Source: Flavobacteriaceae bacterium UBA1903 (GTDB lineage Bacteria > Bacteroidota > Bacteroidia > Flavobacteriales > Flavobacteriaceae). From it: a DNA stretch of 64,000 nucleotides. The position numbers were made by a program, and so were the translations under genes. Below the pieces are notes generated by a model, which was not told where the DNA came from, ran no database searches, and worked only from the letters and a program-made list of their open reading frames with translations. The DNA lies in assembly GCA_002337605.1 (NCBI GenBank), contig DDGL01000007.1, positions 327,983-391,982 of the forward strand, read 5' to 3'. This document shows positions 42,735-51,130 of the stretch, piece after piece. Positions within the stretch are counted from its first letter, which is position 1. The number at the start of each line of letters is the position of its first letter.

Positions 42735-43676
42735 TTATTGCAAACCACGGCCTATTTTATTTAAGGTCTTCTTTTCTGTGAATTCTTTCACAAGTTTATC
42801 CAGAATTCCATTGATAAAAATACTGCTTTTTGGCGTACTGTATTCTTTAGAAACTTCCAGGTATTCGTTTATGGTAACTCGAACTGGAATTGACGGAAAA
42901 TAAAGAAATTCTGCAATTCCCATTTTTAAGATAGTGAAGTCAATTTCAGCAATACGCTCCTTATCCCAGTTAGGTGTTTTACCATCTATTTGTTGTGCTA
43001 GTTTTTCTTCATTTAAAATAACTTTTCGAAGTAATTGCAATGCATATTCCTTATCGTCTTCATTTTTGTACAACGCTGGAATTACTGCTGCGCTATTCCC
43101 TTCTGAAATTTTTGCCAGCATTTTTACAATAGCAGTATTTACAATAGGGAAATCGTCTACCCACGTAAGCCGTCTGTCCTCAATATAATCGTACAATTTT
43201 TCGTTAGGAGCAATGACTTCTTTAAAAACTTTTACTAAAAAGGCTTTGTCTTCTTTAAAGGAACTTTCATTAGCTGAAAGATACTCGGCATACCATTCTT
43301 TTGAAAGAAGCTCTTTAAAAAGTATAGCGATATATTCATCGTCTTCTTTCCAGTAATCCAGTTTTTTCTTTTTCAGTAGTTCCTGAAGAAACGTGTTTTC
43401 AGCCAAAAGAGTAATGGCTTTATTGTCAACAAACTTTCTACTGGGATTTTTTTCTAAAGCAGTAGCTAAATGTTTCTGTTGTGATTTTTGCAGATATCCT
43501 TCGGCATGTTCTCGTAAGGCTACCATACTTTGTAGCAATAACACATACAAATCGTGCATTTGCTCTATGCTATACCAAAGAAATTTTTCCTGCTTGTCCA
43601 GATCTGCATGTTGCGTCTGATTGTAAGCGTATACAGATTGTAAAACTTTAACTCTAATATGTCTTCTTGTGAGCAT
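42735..43676 (-). CDS. nusB: Transcription antitermination protein NusB (long Bacteroidota form)
   Basis: The 313-residue product has the NusB RNA-binding start LTRRHIRVKVLQSVYAY and a C-terminal NusB core with FTILKMGIAEFLYF, VTINEYLEVSKEY and SIFINGILDKLVKEF. It is about twice the length of E. coli NusB because of an insert between these parts, as in other Bacteroidota. NusB with NusE (S10) binds boxA RNA and promotes antitermination at rRNA operons. It leads the nusB-DUF1573-yajC unit. Confidence 0.94.
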   Translation of the reverse strand: MLTRRHIRVKVLQSVYAYNQTQHADLDKQEKFLWYSIEQMHDLYVLLLQSMVALREHAEGYLQKSQQKHLATALEKNPSRKFVDNKAITLLAENTFLQELLKKKKLDYWKEDDEYIAILFKELLSKEWYAEYLSANESSFKEDKAFLVKVFKEVIAPNEKLYDYIEDRRLTWVDDFPIVNTAIVKMLAKISEGNSAAVIPALYKNEDDKEYALQLLRKVILNEEKLAQQIDGKTPNWDKERIAEIDFTILKMGIAEFLYFPSIPVRVTINEYLEVSKEYSTPKSSIFINGILDKLVKEFTEKKTLNKIGRGLQ

Positions 43677-43699
43677 ATGTTGTAAAGAACTTTTTTATG

Positions 43700-43737
43700 A
43701 AAAAAAACAGCGCACAAACGTTACTTTATGTGCGCTG
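43700..43737 (-). terminator. Terminator of the leucine-dehydrogenase gene, overlapping the nusB promoter
   Basis: A perfect 9-bp stem, CAGCGCACA (43708-43716) with 43729-43737, closes a 12-base loop and is followed on the minus strand by a T8 tract. The 5' arm begins immediately after the nusB -7 element, so a transcript that starts at nusB would lack most of that arm and could not fold it. Confidence 0.85.
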
Positions 43738-43745
43738 CAAAGATA
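43738..43745 (-). promoter_or_regulatory. -7 promoter element of nusB
   Basis: The minus strand reads TATCTTTG then CAGCGC, a perfect TAnnTTTG, 61 nt upstream of the nusB ATG. It touches the terminator of the upstream gene. Confidence 0.6.
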
Positions 43746-43767
43746 CTATATTCTATAGCTGAAAAAA

Positions 43768-44865
43768 CTATTTTTCGTTCTTTCTAGCATCTATTCTTGA
43801 CTGTGCAATATCAAAGGCTGCCTGATGGGTTGTGACATCCTTTATTTCAGCATTTTTCAATATTTCCAGTGTTGTATTATAAATATTTTCGGTCTTACGG
43901 ATAATTTCCTGTTTTCCGTAATTCTCCAGTTCGGCATACACATTAATAATTCCACCTGCGTTTATTAGGAAATCCGGGGCATATACAATACCTTTCTCTT
44001 GTAACATTTTACCGTGCTTCAGTTCTTCTGCCAACTGGTTATTTGCTGCTCCAGCAACCACCTTTGCTCGTAACTGGTGAATAGTAGTATCGTTTATAGT
44101 TGCTCCCAATGCGCAAGGTGCATAGATATCCATTTCTTCGGCATAAATATTCTTACCACCATAGATATCTACATTGTATTTATCTCTAATTTCCTCTAAT
44201 CGCTCCTGGTTAATATCTGCAATATACACTTTGGCACCTTCGTTAGATAAGTGCTCTACCAGAGCCTCTCCAACATTACCAATTCCTTGTACATATACTG
44301 TTTTGTCTTCTAAAACATCACTTCCGAAAGCGTGTTTTGCAGCAGCTTTCATCCCCATAAATACACCATAAGCTGTTATGGGCGACGGATTTCCAGCACC
44401 CCCTATTTCTTCAGAGATCCCCGTAACGTACGGTGTTACAGAACGTACCAGGTCCATATCGGCTGTGGTCATTCCTACATCTTCTGCAGTAATATATTTT
44501 CCACTTAAAGAATGAACAAATTCTCCAAAACGCTTCATAAGCGCTGGAGTTTTCTGAGTCTTGGCATCCCCAATAATTACTGCTTTACCACCTCCAAGGT
44601 TCAGTCCGGTAATAGCACTTTTAAATGTCATTCCGCGTGAAAGGCGTAACGCATCGTTTAATGCGTCCCATTCGCTATTATAATTCCACATTCTGGTACC
44701 TCCCAAAGCTGGGCCCAAGACCGTATTGTGAATACCAATTATTGCTTTTAAACCTGTATCTTTGTCGTTGCAAAATACAACTTGCTCGTGATTGTCAAAA
44801 GATAGTTGGCCAAAGACCGGAGCCATTTTTTTTAGGTCTTCTTTGTTTACTATATCAGTTACCAT
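43768..44865 (-). CDS. Glu/Leu/Phe/Val dehydrogenase, probably leucine dehydrogenase
   Basis: The 365-residue enzyme deaminates a branched-chain or related amino acid with NAD+. Visible are LGPALGGTRMWNY, AITGLNLGGGKAVIIGD with the catalytic Lys, KYITAEDVGMT, the Rossmann segment VQGIGNVGEALVEHL and AGAANNQL. These match the leucine/valine dehydrogenase branch of the family better than glutamate dehydrogenase, which is longer. In this strain it may feed the leucine route that ends at HMG-CoA lyase (36.7 kb), although the genes are not linked. Confidence 0.9.
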   Translation of the reverse strand: MVTDIVNKEDLKKMAPVFGQLSFDNHEQVVFCNDKDTGLKAIIGIHNTVLGPALGGTRMWNYNSEWDALNDALRLSRGMTFKSAITGLNLGGGKAVIIGDAKTQKTPALMKRFGEFVHSLSGKYITAEDVGMTTADMDLVRSVTPYVTGISEEIGGAGNPSPITAYGVFMGMKAAAKHAFGSDVLEDKTVYVQGIGNVGEALVEHLSNEGAKVYIADINQERLEEIRDKYNVDIYGGKNIYAEEMDIYAPCALGATINDTTIHQLRAKVVAGAANNQLAEELKHGKMLQEKGIVYAPDFLINAGGIINVYAELENYGKQEIIRKTENIYNTTLEILKNAEIKDVTTHQAAFDIAQSRIDARKNEK

Positions 44866-44905
44866 AAATATGTTCAGTTTTTAAGACATCCTCAAAAAGG
44901 ACGTG

Positions 44906-44937
44906 CAAAAGTAGTCTTAAATTAATAATTCCGCAAA
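44906..44937 (-). promoter_or_regulatory. Promoter of the leucine-type dehydrogenase gene
   Basis: On the minus strand, TTTG (44937-44934), a 20-nt spacer and TACTTTTG (44913-44906) match both Bacteroidota promoter elements exactly. It is the best full promoter seen in the window and lies about 41 nt from the ATG. Confidence 0.75.
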
Positions 44938-44985
44938 AAAATAGTTATTAAATTACTTTTTTGTTACTAAAAAATAAACCCCTAA

Positions 44986-46740
44986 ATGAAAGAACTTCAG
45001 TACATTAACCGCTTTTTTATTAAATACAGAGGTAGGTTATTAGTAGGGCTTATCGTAACTATTGTCGCCGCAGTCTTCAAATTATTTGTCCCTATTATAA
45101 TTGGAGATACTGTAAACGTGGTAGATGAATATATTCGAGGTGATATTTCAGATCTTGCGTACGTAAAATCCGAACTTATTAAAAACATCCTACTTATACT
45201 TGGAACCACCCTACTGGCTGCATTATTTACTTTTATCATGCGACAAACAATTATTGTTGTTTCCAGATATATTGAATTTGATTTAAAGAATGTTGTTTTC
45301 GAACAATACGAACGTCTTTCCCTTAGCTTTTATAAGCAAAACCGTACCGGAGACCTTATGAACCGAATAAGTGAAGACGTAGGGAAGGTACGTATGTACG
45401 CCGGTCCGGCTGTGATGTATAGTACCACTACCATTACATTATTTATCGTAGTGCTTTCCTATATGTTTTACAAAGCTCCACTTCTCACCTTATATGTAAT
45501 TGCTCCCTTACCTGTTCTTTCATTCTTTATCTATAAATTAAGTAAGGCCATCCATAAAAGGAGTACCATTGTACAACAAGTACTCTCCAGACTAACCACT
45601 TTTACTCAAGAGAGTTTTAGCGGGATTTCAGTCATAAAAGCCTACGGAATTGAACCGAGAATAAATAACGGTTTTGTTGAACTTTCTGAAACCAGTCGCG
45701 ATAAAAATGTAGATTTAGCAAAAATACAAGCGCTATTCTTCCCTTTGATGGTGCTATTAATTGGGGCAAGTAATTTATTAGTGATCTATATTGGCGGGAA
45801 TCAGTATATAAATGGAGAAATTGACTTCGGAACCATTGTTGAATTTTTGATCTACGTGAATATGCTCACCTGGCCTGTTGCCATTGTAGGATGGGTTTCC
45901 AGCATGGTACAACAAGCCGAAGCATCCCAGAAACGTATCAATGAATTTCTAAACGAAGTTCCCGCTATACAGAACACCGTTTCCAGGACTGAACCTGTCG
46001 AAGGGACCATAGCATTTAAGAACCTTTCATTCACCTATCCAGACACTAATATTACCGCTCTTAAAAATATCACATTTTCAGTTAAGGCGGGAGAAACCCT
46101 GGCTATTGTAGGGAATACTGGAAGCGGCAAATCTACCATTTTAGAACTCATTGGTCGCCTGTACGATATACAAGAAGGTACGCTTACAATAGATGGAGTT
46201 CCCATTGCCGAACGCAATCTGGAAAATATACGGCAAGCCATTGGGTATGTTCCGCAGGACGCCTTTTTATTTAGCGATAGCATTAAGAACAATATAAAGT
46301 TTGGTAAAGAAGAAGCAACAGACCAAGAGGTCTTTGAGGCAGCCAAAAACGCCGCAGTACACAAAAATATTATCGGTTTTGCAAACGGATACGATACGGT
46401 ATTAGGCGAACGTGGTATTTCATTAAGTGGAGGGCAAAAGCAACGTGTCTCCATTGCCAGGGCTATTATAAAAGATCCAAAGATATTACTCTTTGACGAT
46501 TGCCTTTCAGCAGTAGACACCGAAACCGAGGAAGAGATCCTACAAAATCTGAATAGTATTTCAGATAAAAAAACCACGATTATTGTAAGTCACCGAGTGT
46601 CTTCAGCTAAAAATGCGGACAACATTATTGTGTTGGATGAAGGAGAAATCATTCAGCAAGGCCCGCATTCACAACTCATAAACACAGATGGCTATTATAA
46701 AGAATTGTATAATAAACAACTTTCCGAAAAAGAAATGTAG
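44986..46740 (+). CDS. ABC exporter, fused membrane and ATPase half-transporter
   Basis: The 584-residue half-transporter has six transmembrane helices (about residues 15-310) and a nucleotide-binding domain with Walker A GNTGSGKST, Q-loop PQDAFLFSDSI, signature LSGGQKQR and Walker B ILLFDDCLSAVD. The residue after Walker B Asp 504 is Asp 505 rather than the usual catalytic Glu. This is seen in the degenerate site of heterodimeric exporters such as MdlA- or YheI-like proteins. No partner gene is adjacent, so it may pair with a distant subunit or work as a slow homodimer. The substrate is unknown. Confidence 0.92.
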   Translation: MKELQYINRFFIKYRGRLLVGLIVTIVAAVFKLFVPIIIGDTVNVVDEYIRGDISDLAYVKSELIKNILLILGTTLLAALFTFIMRQTIIVVSRYIEFDLKNVVFEQYERLSLSFYKQNRTGDLMNRISEDVGKVRMYAGPAVMYSTTTITLFIVVLSYMFYKAPLLTLYVIAPLPVLSFFIYKLSKAIHKRSTIVQQVLSRLTTFTQESFSGISVIKAYGIEPRINNGFVELSETSRDKNVDLAKIQALFFPLMVLLIGASNLLVIYIGGNQYINGEIDFGTIVEFLIYVNMLTWPVAIVGWVSSMVQQAEASQKRINEFLNEVPAIQNTVSRTEPVEGTIAFKNLSFTYPDTNITALKNITFSVKAGETLAIVGNTGSGKSTILELIGRLYDIQEGTLTIDGVPIAERNLENIRQAIGYVPQDAFLFSDSIKNNIKFGKEEATDQEVFEAAKNAAVHKNIIGFANGYDTVLGERGISLSGGQKQRVSIARAIIKDPKILLFDDCLSAVDTETEEEILQNLNSISDKKTTIIVSHRVSSAKNADNIIVLDEGEIIQQGPHSQLINTDGYYKELYNKQLSEKEM

Positions 46741-46805
46741 TCAACCATTTGGCTGATTTGGTTTTTTTTTTGATTTTTGGCAGACGTATAAAAACAAATA
46801 CTACT

Positions 46806-47207
46806 ATGAGCGATACCTATTCGATGGAGAAAGAAGAAATTTACAGCAAAGTAATGCGCGCAGGTCGCCGTACGTACTTTTTTGATGTGAGATCTACTAA
46901 AGCAGGAGATTACTACCTAACCATTACTGAAAGCAAGAAATTTACTAACGACGACGGTTCTTTTCACTACAAAAAACATAAAATCTACTTGTACAAAGAA
47001 GATTTTGCAGACTTTAAAGACCACGTTAGCGAAATGATAGATTACATCATCGACGAAAAAGGAGAAGAAGTAATAAGCGACCGTCACCAAAGCGACTATA
47101 AAAAAGAAGACAAGGTGGGTGGCCCACAAAGCGCTCCAGAAGCTGGAACTGTTGCAGACGAGCCAGCCAAAACCAACTTTACCGATATTGATTTTGACGA
47201 TATATAA
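46806..47207 (+). CDS. DUF3276 / PUR-domain nucleic-acid-binding protein
   Basis: I choose ATG 46806 (MSDTYSMEKEEI) because the family begins there; an upstream ATG at 46749 adds an unlikely hydrophobic leader. The 133-residue product has the PUR-alpha-like pattern: YSKVMRAGRRTYFFDVRSTKAGDYYLTITESKK followed by a helix with FKDHVSEMIDYI. A disordered acidic C-terminal tail ends the protein. Bacteroidota and Borrelia members bind single-stranded DNA and RNA. Targets here are unknown. Confidence 0.88.
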   Translation: MSDTYSMEKEEIYSKVMRAGRRTYFFDVRSTKAGDYYLTITESKKFTNDDGSFHYKKHKIYLYKEDFADFKDHVSEMIDYIIDEKGEEVISDRHQSDYKKEDKVGGPQSAPEAGTVADEPAKTNFTDIDFDDI

Positions 47208-47230
47208 GTATCCCCTTATTTTTAACAACA

Positions 47231-47260
47231 AACCGCCTTTTATTTAGAGGCGGTTTTTTA
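47231..47260 (+). terminator. Terminator of the PUR-domain gene
   Basis: AACCGCCT (47231-47238) pairs perfectly with AGGCGGTT (47248-47255) over a nine-base loop and is followed by a T run. Confidence 0.88.
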
Positions 47261-47272
47261 TTTTTACGATGT

Positions 47273-47372
47273 GGGCGTTACCCCTTTCTTCGCTGAAAAT
47301 AGCGAAAAAGCGGTCGTGCTTTCAGCTATATCCCCGATAACCATCGGGGGATGCCGCTTCAATCTCTAACGC
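47273..47372. repeat. Nested palindromic REP-like element
   Basis: The 100-bp element is bounded by GGGCGTTA at the left and TAACGC at the right, which are complementary. Inside are a TTCGCT/AGCGAA hairpin (47289-47306), the pair AAGCGG (47308-47313) with CCGCTT (47354-47359), and a CCCCGAT/ATCGGGG hairpin with an AACC loop (47332-47349). It is markedly more GC-rich than its surroundings. Such organisation fits a dispersed REP or MITE-like element; copies elsewhere cannot be checked here. Confidence 0.6.
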
Positions 47373-47402
47373 AAAAGAATCTATTACACCGACTTTTAAA
47401 CT

Positions 47403-49919
47403 ATGAAAAAACTACTCCAACTCTCTTTCTTCTGTATTGCTAGTATCGCCTTAGCACAAGACTACAACGTAGATTTAGACTACTACTTACCTTCCAATGT
47501 TACCTACAACCAAAACATCCCGACCCCCAAAAGTGTGGTAGGGCATGAAGTTGGAGAATGGCACATCACGCACGATAAACTCTCTCACTACATGCAAGAG
47601 CTAGCTCAAGCCAGTGACCGTATTACCATAGAAAACAGAGGAACTACTTTTGAGGGGCGTCCTTTGTTATTGCTTACCATCACCTCTCCGGCAAATCATA
47701 ACAATATTGAATCTATTAAAAGAGATCATGTTGCCTTAACCGAAAGTGGAAGTAACTCCCTAACTACAGCCAATATGCCCATTGTGGTTTATCAGGGGTT
47801 CTCCATTCACGGAAACGAAGCCAGTGGCTCCAACGCTTCTTTGGCAGTAGCTTATTATCTAGCAGCTGCAGAGGGACCAAAAATTGATGAGCTTCTCAAC
47901 AACACTGTTATTTTATTCGATCCTTCGCTAAACCCGGACGGACTGCAACGTTTTTCCTACTGGGCAAACATGCACAAAAGCCAAAATATAAACCCGGATC
48001 CTTACGATAGGGAATATGACGAAGTATGGCCTGGCGGACGTACAAACCACTACTGGTTCGATATGAACCGTGACTGGCTTCCTGTACAATTACCTGAAAG
48101 CCGCGCCCGTATTGCCTCGTTCCATGAGTGGTACCCGAACATCTTGACAGACCATCACGAAATGGGGACGAATTCCAGCTTTTTCTTTCAACCCGGGATT
48201 CCATCTCGAACACACCCATTAACACCAAAACTAAATCAGGAACTCACAGGAAAGATTGGGAATTACCACGCAAAAGCTTTAGATAAAATAGGCAGTTTCT
48301 ATTATACCGAAGAAAATTTCGACGATTTCTACTACGGAAAAGGAAGTACATTTCCGGACATTAATGGCGGAATTGGAATTCTGTTTGAACAAGCGTCTTC
48401 AAGAGGGCACGCACAGGAAAGTGATAATGGAATACTAACCTTTCCATTTACGGTACGCAACCAGTTTACGGCGGCACTCTCTACCTTAGAAGCTGCAGTT
48501 GGAATGCGTACAGAAATTTTAGAGTATCAGCGTTCTTTTTACAACAATGCCCGTAGCGAAGCAGCTAACGGAGCTATTGTTTTTGGGGACGAGAAAGATG
48601 CAGGAAAAACCTATGAACTGGCTCAGATCTTACAACGTCACAAAGTAAAATTTCACGAAGTAAAAAATGACTTCACCAAAGATGGAAAGAAGTATAAAAA
48701 AGGGTTCAGCTATATCATTCCGAAAAACCAGAAACAATCTCGTTTGGTAAAAGCAATGTTCGAAAAGCGAACTACCTTTCAGGACAGCTTATTTTACGAT
48801 GTATCTGCCTGGTCGTTCCCCTTAGCTTTCAACTTAGACTATTCTGAAGATATAACCTTAAGCCAGGCTGGCGCTGAGGTAACCAATTTAGAAATGAAGA
48901 CCCCTACCCCGCCAAGTACATCCAACTATGGGTATTTGCTGGAATGGCATGAATACTACAGCCCAAAAGCTCTTAATTTAATTTTAAAAGAAGGGTTGAG
49001 AGCTAAAGTAGGAATGTCACCTTTTAGCTTAGAAAACAAAGAATATGACTACGGGACCATTCTTATCCCTGTACAGAACCAGAAGCTACAGGGAACCGAT
49101 CTCAATAAGTTCTTAGCGAGTGTAAGTAAAGAAACAGGGGTGAAAATTACAGGTGTACAAACTGGATTAACAACTGGAATTGATCTGGGAAGCGGCCAGT
49201 TTAGAGCCACAGAAACACCAAAAGTTGGACTTTTGGTAGGCGAAGGTGTGAACCCCAGTGATGCGGGAGAAATCTGGCATTTGTTTGATACACGCTACCA
49301 TATGCTTATTACAAAACTGGATACCAAAAACTTTGGTCGTATGGATCTAAGCAAGTATACAGCTATTGTGTTACCGGCAACCTGGGGAAGCGCTTTAGAC
49401 AAAGGTGATACTGAAAAATTAAAAGAATGGGTACAAAACGGCGGTACCTTAATAGGTTTCAGAAATGCCGGGCGTTACTTAGAAAGTAATGAGTTTTTAA
49501 AGATGAACTTTAAAAAGAAGCAGGATACTGCCAAGGCAGTTACTTTCGAGCAACGTGGCGACTATTTTGGAGCACAGGTAATTGGAGGTGCTATTTTTGA
49601 AGCCAAACTCGACCGCTCCCACCCTATTGCTTTTGGATATAAAAACAAGACGCTCCCTATGTTTAGAAACACCACCTTGTTTGTAGAAGCAGACGAAAAC
49701 AGCTATAACAATCCTATTCAGTATACAGATTCGCCATTGATGGCGGGTTACATTTCAAAACCCAATTTAGAAGAACTGAAAAATACAGTGCCTTTTAAAA
49801 CAGGAAGTTTTGGACGTGGACAAGTTATTTACTTTACCGATAATACAAATTTTAGAGCCTTTTGGTATGGAACTAACAAGCTGTTGATGAATGCTATTTT
49901 CTTTGGGGACGAGATGTAG
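47403..49919 (+). CDS. M14-family zinc carboxypeptidase
   Basis: The 838-residue exported protein has a signal peptide ending LAQD. The M14 domain (about residues 40-380) has GFSIHGNEASGSN with the zinc-binding His and Glu, NPDGLQRFSYW, LTDHHEMGTNSSF and GILFEQASSRGHAQES. The C-terminal half holds a ThuA/GATase-like fold: VGLLVGEGVNPSDAGE, AIVLPATWGSALDKGD, NGGTLIGFRNAGR and GRGQVIYFTDNTNF. This two-domain form is common in Bacteroidota exported peptidases that degrade proteinaceous food. There is no T9SS tail, so it is probably periplasmic. Confidence 0.9.
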   Translation: MKKLLQLSFFCIASIALAQDYNVDLDYYLPSNVTYNQNIPTPKSVVGHEVGEWHITHDKLSHYMQELAQASDRITIENRGTTFEGRPLLLLTITSPANHNNIESIKRDHVALTESGSNSLTTANMPIVVYQGFSIHGNEASGSNASLAVAYYLAAAEGPKIDELLNNTVILFDPSLNPDGLQRFSYWANMHKSQNINPDPYDREYDEVWPGGRTNHYWFDMNRDWLPVQLPESRARIASFHEWYPNILTDHHEMGTNSSFFFQPGIPSRTHPLTPKLNQELTGKIGNYHAKALDKIGSFYYTEENFDDFYYGKGSTFPDINGGIGILFEQASSRGHAQESDNGILTFPFTVRNQFTAALSTLEAAVGMRTEILEYQRSFYNNARSEAANGAIVFGDEKDAGKTYELAQILQRHKVKFHEVKNDFTKDGKKYKKGFSYIIPKNQKQSRLVKAMFEKRTTFQDSLFYDVSAWSFPLAFNLDYSEDITLSQAGAEVTNLEMKTPTPPSTSNYGYLLEWHEYYSPKALNLILKEGLRAKVGMSPFSLENKEYDYGTILIPVQNQKLQGTDLNKFLASVSKETGVKITGVQTGLTTGIDLGSGQFRATETPKVGLLVGEGVNPSDAGEIWHLFDTRYHMLITKLDTKNFGRMDLSKYTAIVLPATWGSALDKGDTEKLKEWVQNGGTLIGFRNAGRYLESNEFLKMNFKKKQDTAKAVTFEQRGDYFGAQVIGGAIFEAKLDRSHPIAFGYKNKTLPMFRNTTLFVEADENSYNNPIQYTDSPLMAGYISKPNLEELKNTVPFKTGSFGRGQVIYFTDNTNFRAFWYGTNKLLMNAIFFGDEM

Positions 49920-49938
49920 TTGATAGTTGATAGTTATT
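49918..49938 (+). repeat. Heptanucleotide repeat at the end of the peptidase gene
   Basis: Two exact copies of AGTTGAT (49918-49924 and 49925-49931) are followed by AGTTATT. The first overlaps the TAG stop of the carboxypeptidase gene. It shares its 7-nt period with the repeat at 37.56 kb. Confidence 0.5.
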
Positions 49939-50014
49939 TTAAAAATAGCTTTTTAACTGTTCCCTCTATGGGGCTATAGGTGTGTTTTATTCAATATTTA
50001 ATTTTTAAAAGCAA

Positions 50015-51010
50015 TTGACAACAGCAGTAGTCATTTTAAATTGGAACGGGAAGGCGCTATTAGAGCAGTTTCTACCTTCTGTGGTGCAGTATTCTAAAGG
50101 CGCTACAGTATATGTGGCAGACAATGCCTCGACCGATGATTCTATATCGTTTGTTTCCAGAGCATTTCCTTCAGTTAAAATTATTCGGAATACGGAGAAT
50201 GGCGGCTATGCAAAAGGGTATAATGATGCCCTCGCTTTACTGACAGAAGATATTTTTGTACTGCTGAATAGCGACGTAGAAGTGACTGAGCATTGGCTGG
50301 AGCCAATACTTTCAGAGTTTAAAAAAGACGACCAGTTAGTCGCTGCACAACCTAAAATCCTTGACTATAAAGACAAATCAAAATTTGAATATGCAGGTGC
50401 CGCTGGCGGTTTTATTGATGCATTAGGCTATCCCTACTGTCGGGGTCGTATTTTTAGTACGATCGAAGAAGATGCCGGACAATACGACGACATACGTCCC
50501 ATATTCTGGGCAACCGGCGCTTGTCTTTTTATTACCAGCCACGCCTTTAAACAAGTAAACGGGTTTGATGAAGATTTCTTCGCCCATCAGGAGGAAATCG
50601 ATCTATGTTGGCGTTTACAAAGTCTGGGGGGCACCATTAAATATATAGGTGCATCTAAAGTATACCATGTGGGCGGAGCTACCCTGGGGGCTGCCAATCC
50701 GCAAAAGACATTTTATAATTTTCGGAATACTTTATTAGCTTTAGTCAAAAATGTAAAAGGAGGACACGTTTGGTGGCTTATAATACAACGGTTGCTATGG
50801 GATGGCCTTGCGGGACTTCAGTTTTTAAGTCAAGGAAAATTTGCGCATTTTCTAGCAATTTTTCGGGCACATGTCAGTTTTTATAGGTTAGTGCCAAAAT
50901 TTCTTCTGAAACGAAAAAAATGGGCCTCTACCTTTAAGTACTATACGGTTTCATCAATAGTTTGGCTGTATTTCTTCAGAAGTAAAAAAAAGTACCCAGA
51001 TCTTACCTAG
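50015..51010 (+). CDS. Family 2 glycosyltransferase
   Basis: The start is probably TTG 50015: an in-frame TAA lies 9 nt upstream (50006-50008), no ATG precedes the conserved strand, and the reading begins exactly where the family does (TTAVVILNWNGKALLEQ). The 331-residue product has the GT-A nucleotide-sugar strand, VYVADNASTDDS, NGGYAKGYNDAL, LLNSDVEV as the DxD-like motif, FWATGACLF and AHQEEIDLCWRL. This resembles rhamnosyl- or O-antigen-type transferases. The sugar and acceptor are unknown, and no other glycan gene is adjacent. Confidence 0.88.
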   Translation: MTTAVVILNWNGKALLEQFLPSVVQYSKGATVYVADNASTDDSISFVSRAFPSVKIIRNTENGGYAKGYNDALALLTEDIFVLLNSDVEVTEHWLEPILSEFKKDDQLVAAQPKILDYKDKSKFEYAGAAGGFIDALGYPYCRGRIFSTIEEDAGQYDDIRPIFWATGACLFITSHAFKQVNGFDEDFFAHQEEIDLCWRLQSLGGTIKYIGASKVYHVGGATLGAANPQKTFYNFRNTLLALVKNVKGGHVWWLIIQRLLWDGLAGLQFLSQGKFAHFLAIFRAHVSFYRLVPKFLLKRKKWASTFKYYTVSSIVWLYFFRSKKKYPDLT

Positions 51011-51059
51011 TTTTTACTTAAAGTATTGTTAATAGTACTAGTACTGGATGTTCATTTTA

Positions 51060-51067
51060 TAATTTTG
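51060..51067 (+). promoter_or_regulatory. Candidate -7 promoter element of the OmpA-like gene
   Basis: The bases read TAATTTTG, a perfect TAnnTTTG, 63 nt upstream of the ATG. A 12-bp palindrome, AGTACTAGTACT, lies at 51034-51045 in the expected -33 region. Confidence 0.5.
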
Positions 51068-51130
51068 GCTCAGAAATGGATTTGCAACTCCAATTCAAAT
51101 TATTAAAAAAACAACTAAAAATAAGTCAAA

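Noticed and set aside
46035..46577. 180-codon minus-strand frame across the ABC transporter
   Set aside because: It lies wholly antisense to the conserved ATPase domain and has no recognisable motif.
47240..47248. Sixth TTATTTAGA, considered as an island operator
   Set aside because: It forms the loop of the PUR-gene terminator and has no palindromic right half; a seventh at 3042-3050 (minus strand) is inside DUF349 coding sequence.
47273..47372. Integron attC site
   Set aside because: The ends are GGGCGTTA then TAACGC, the opposite order to an attC site, and there is no integrase or cassette.
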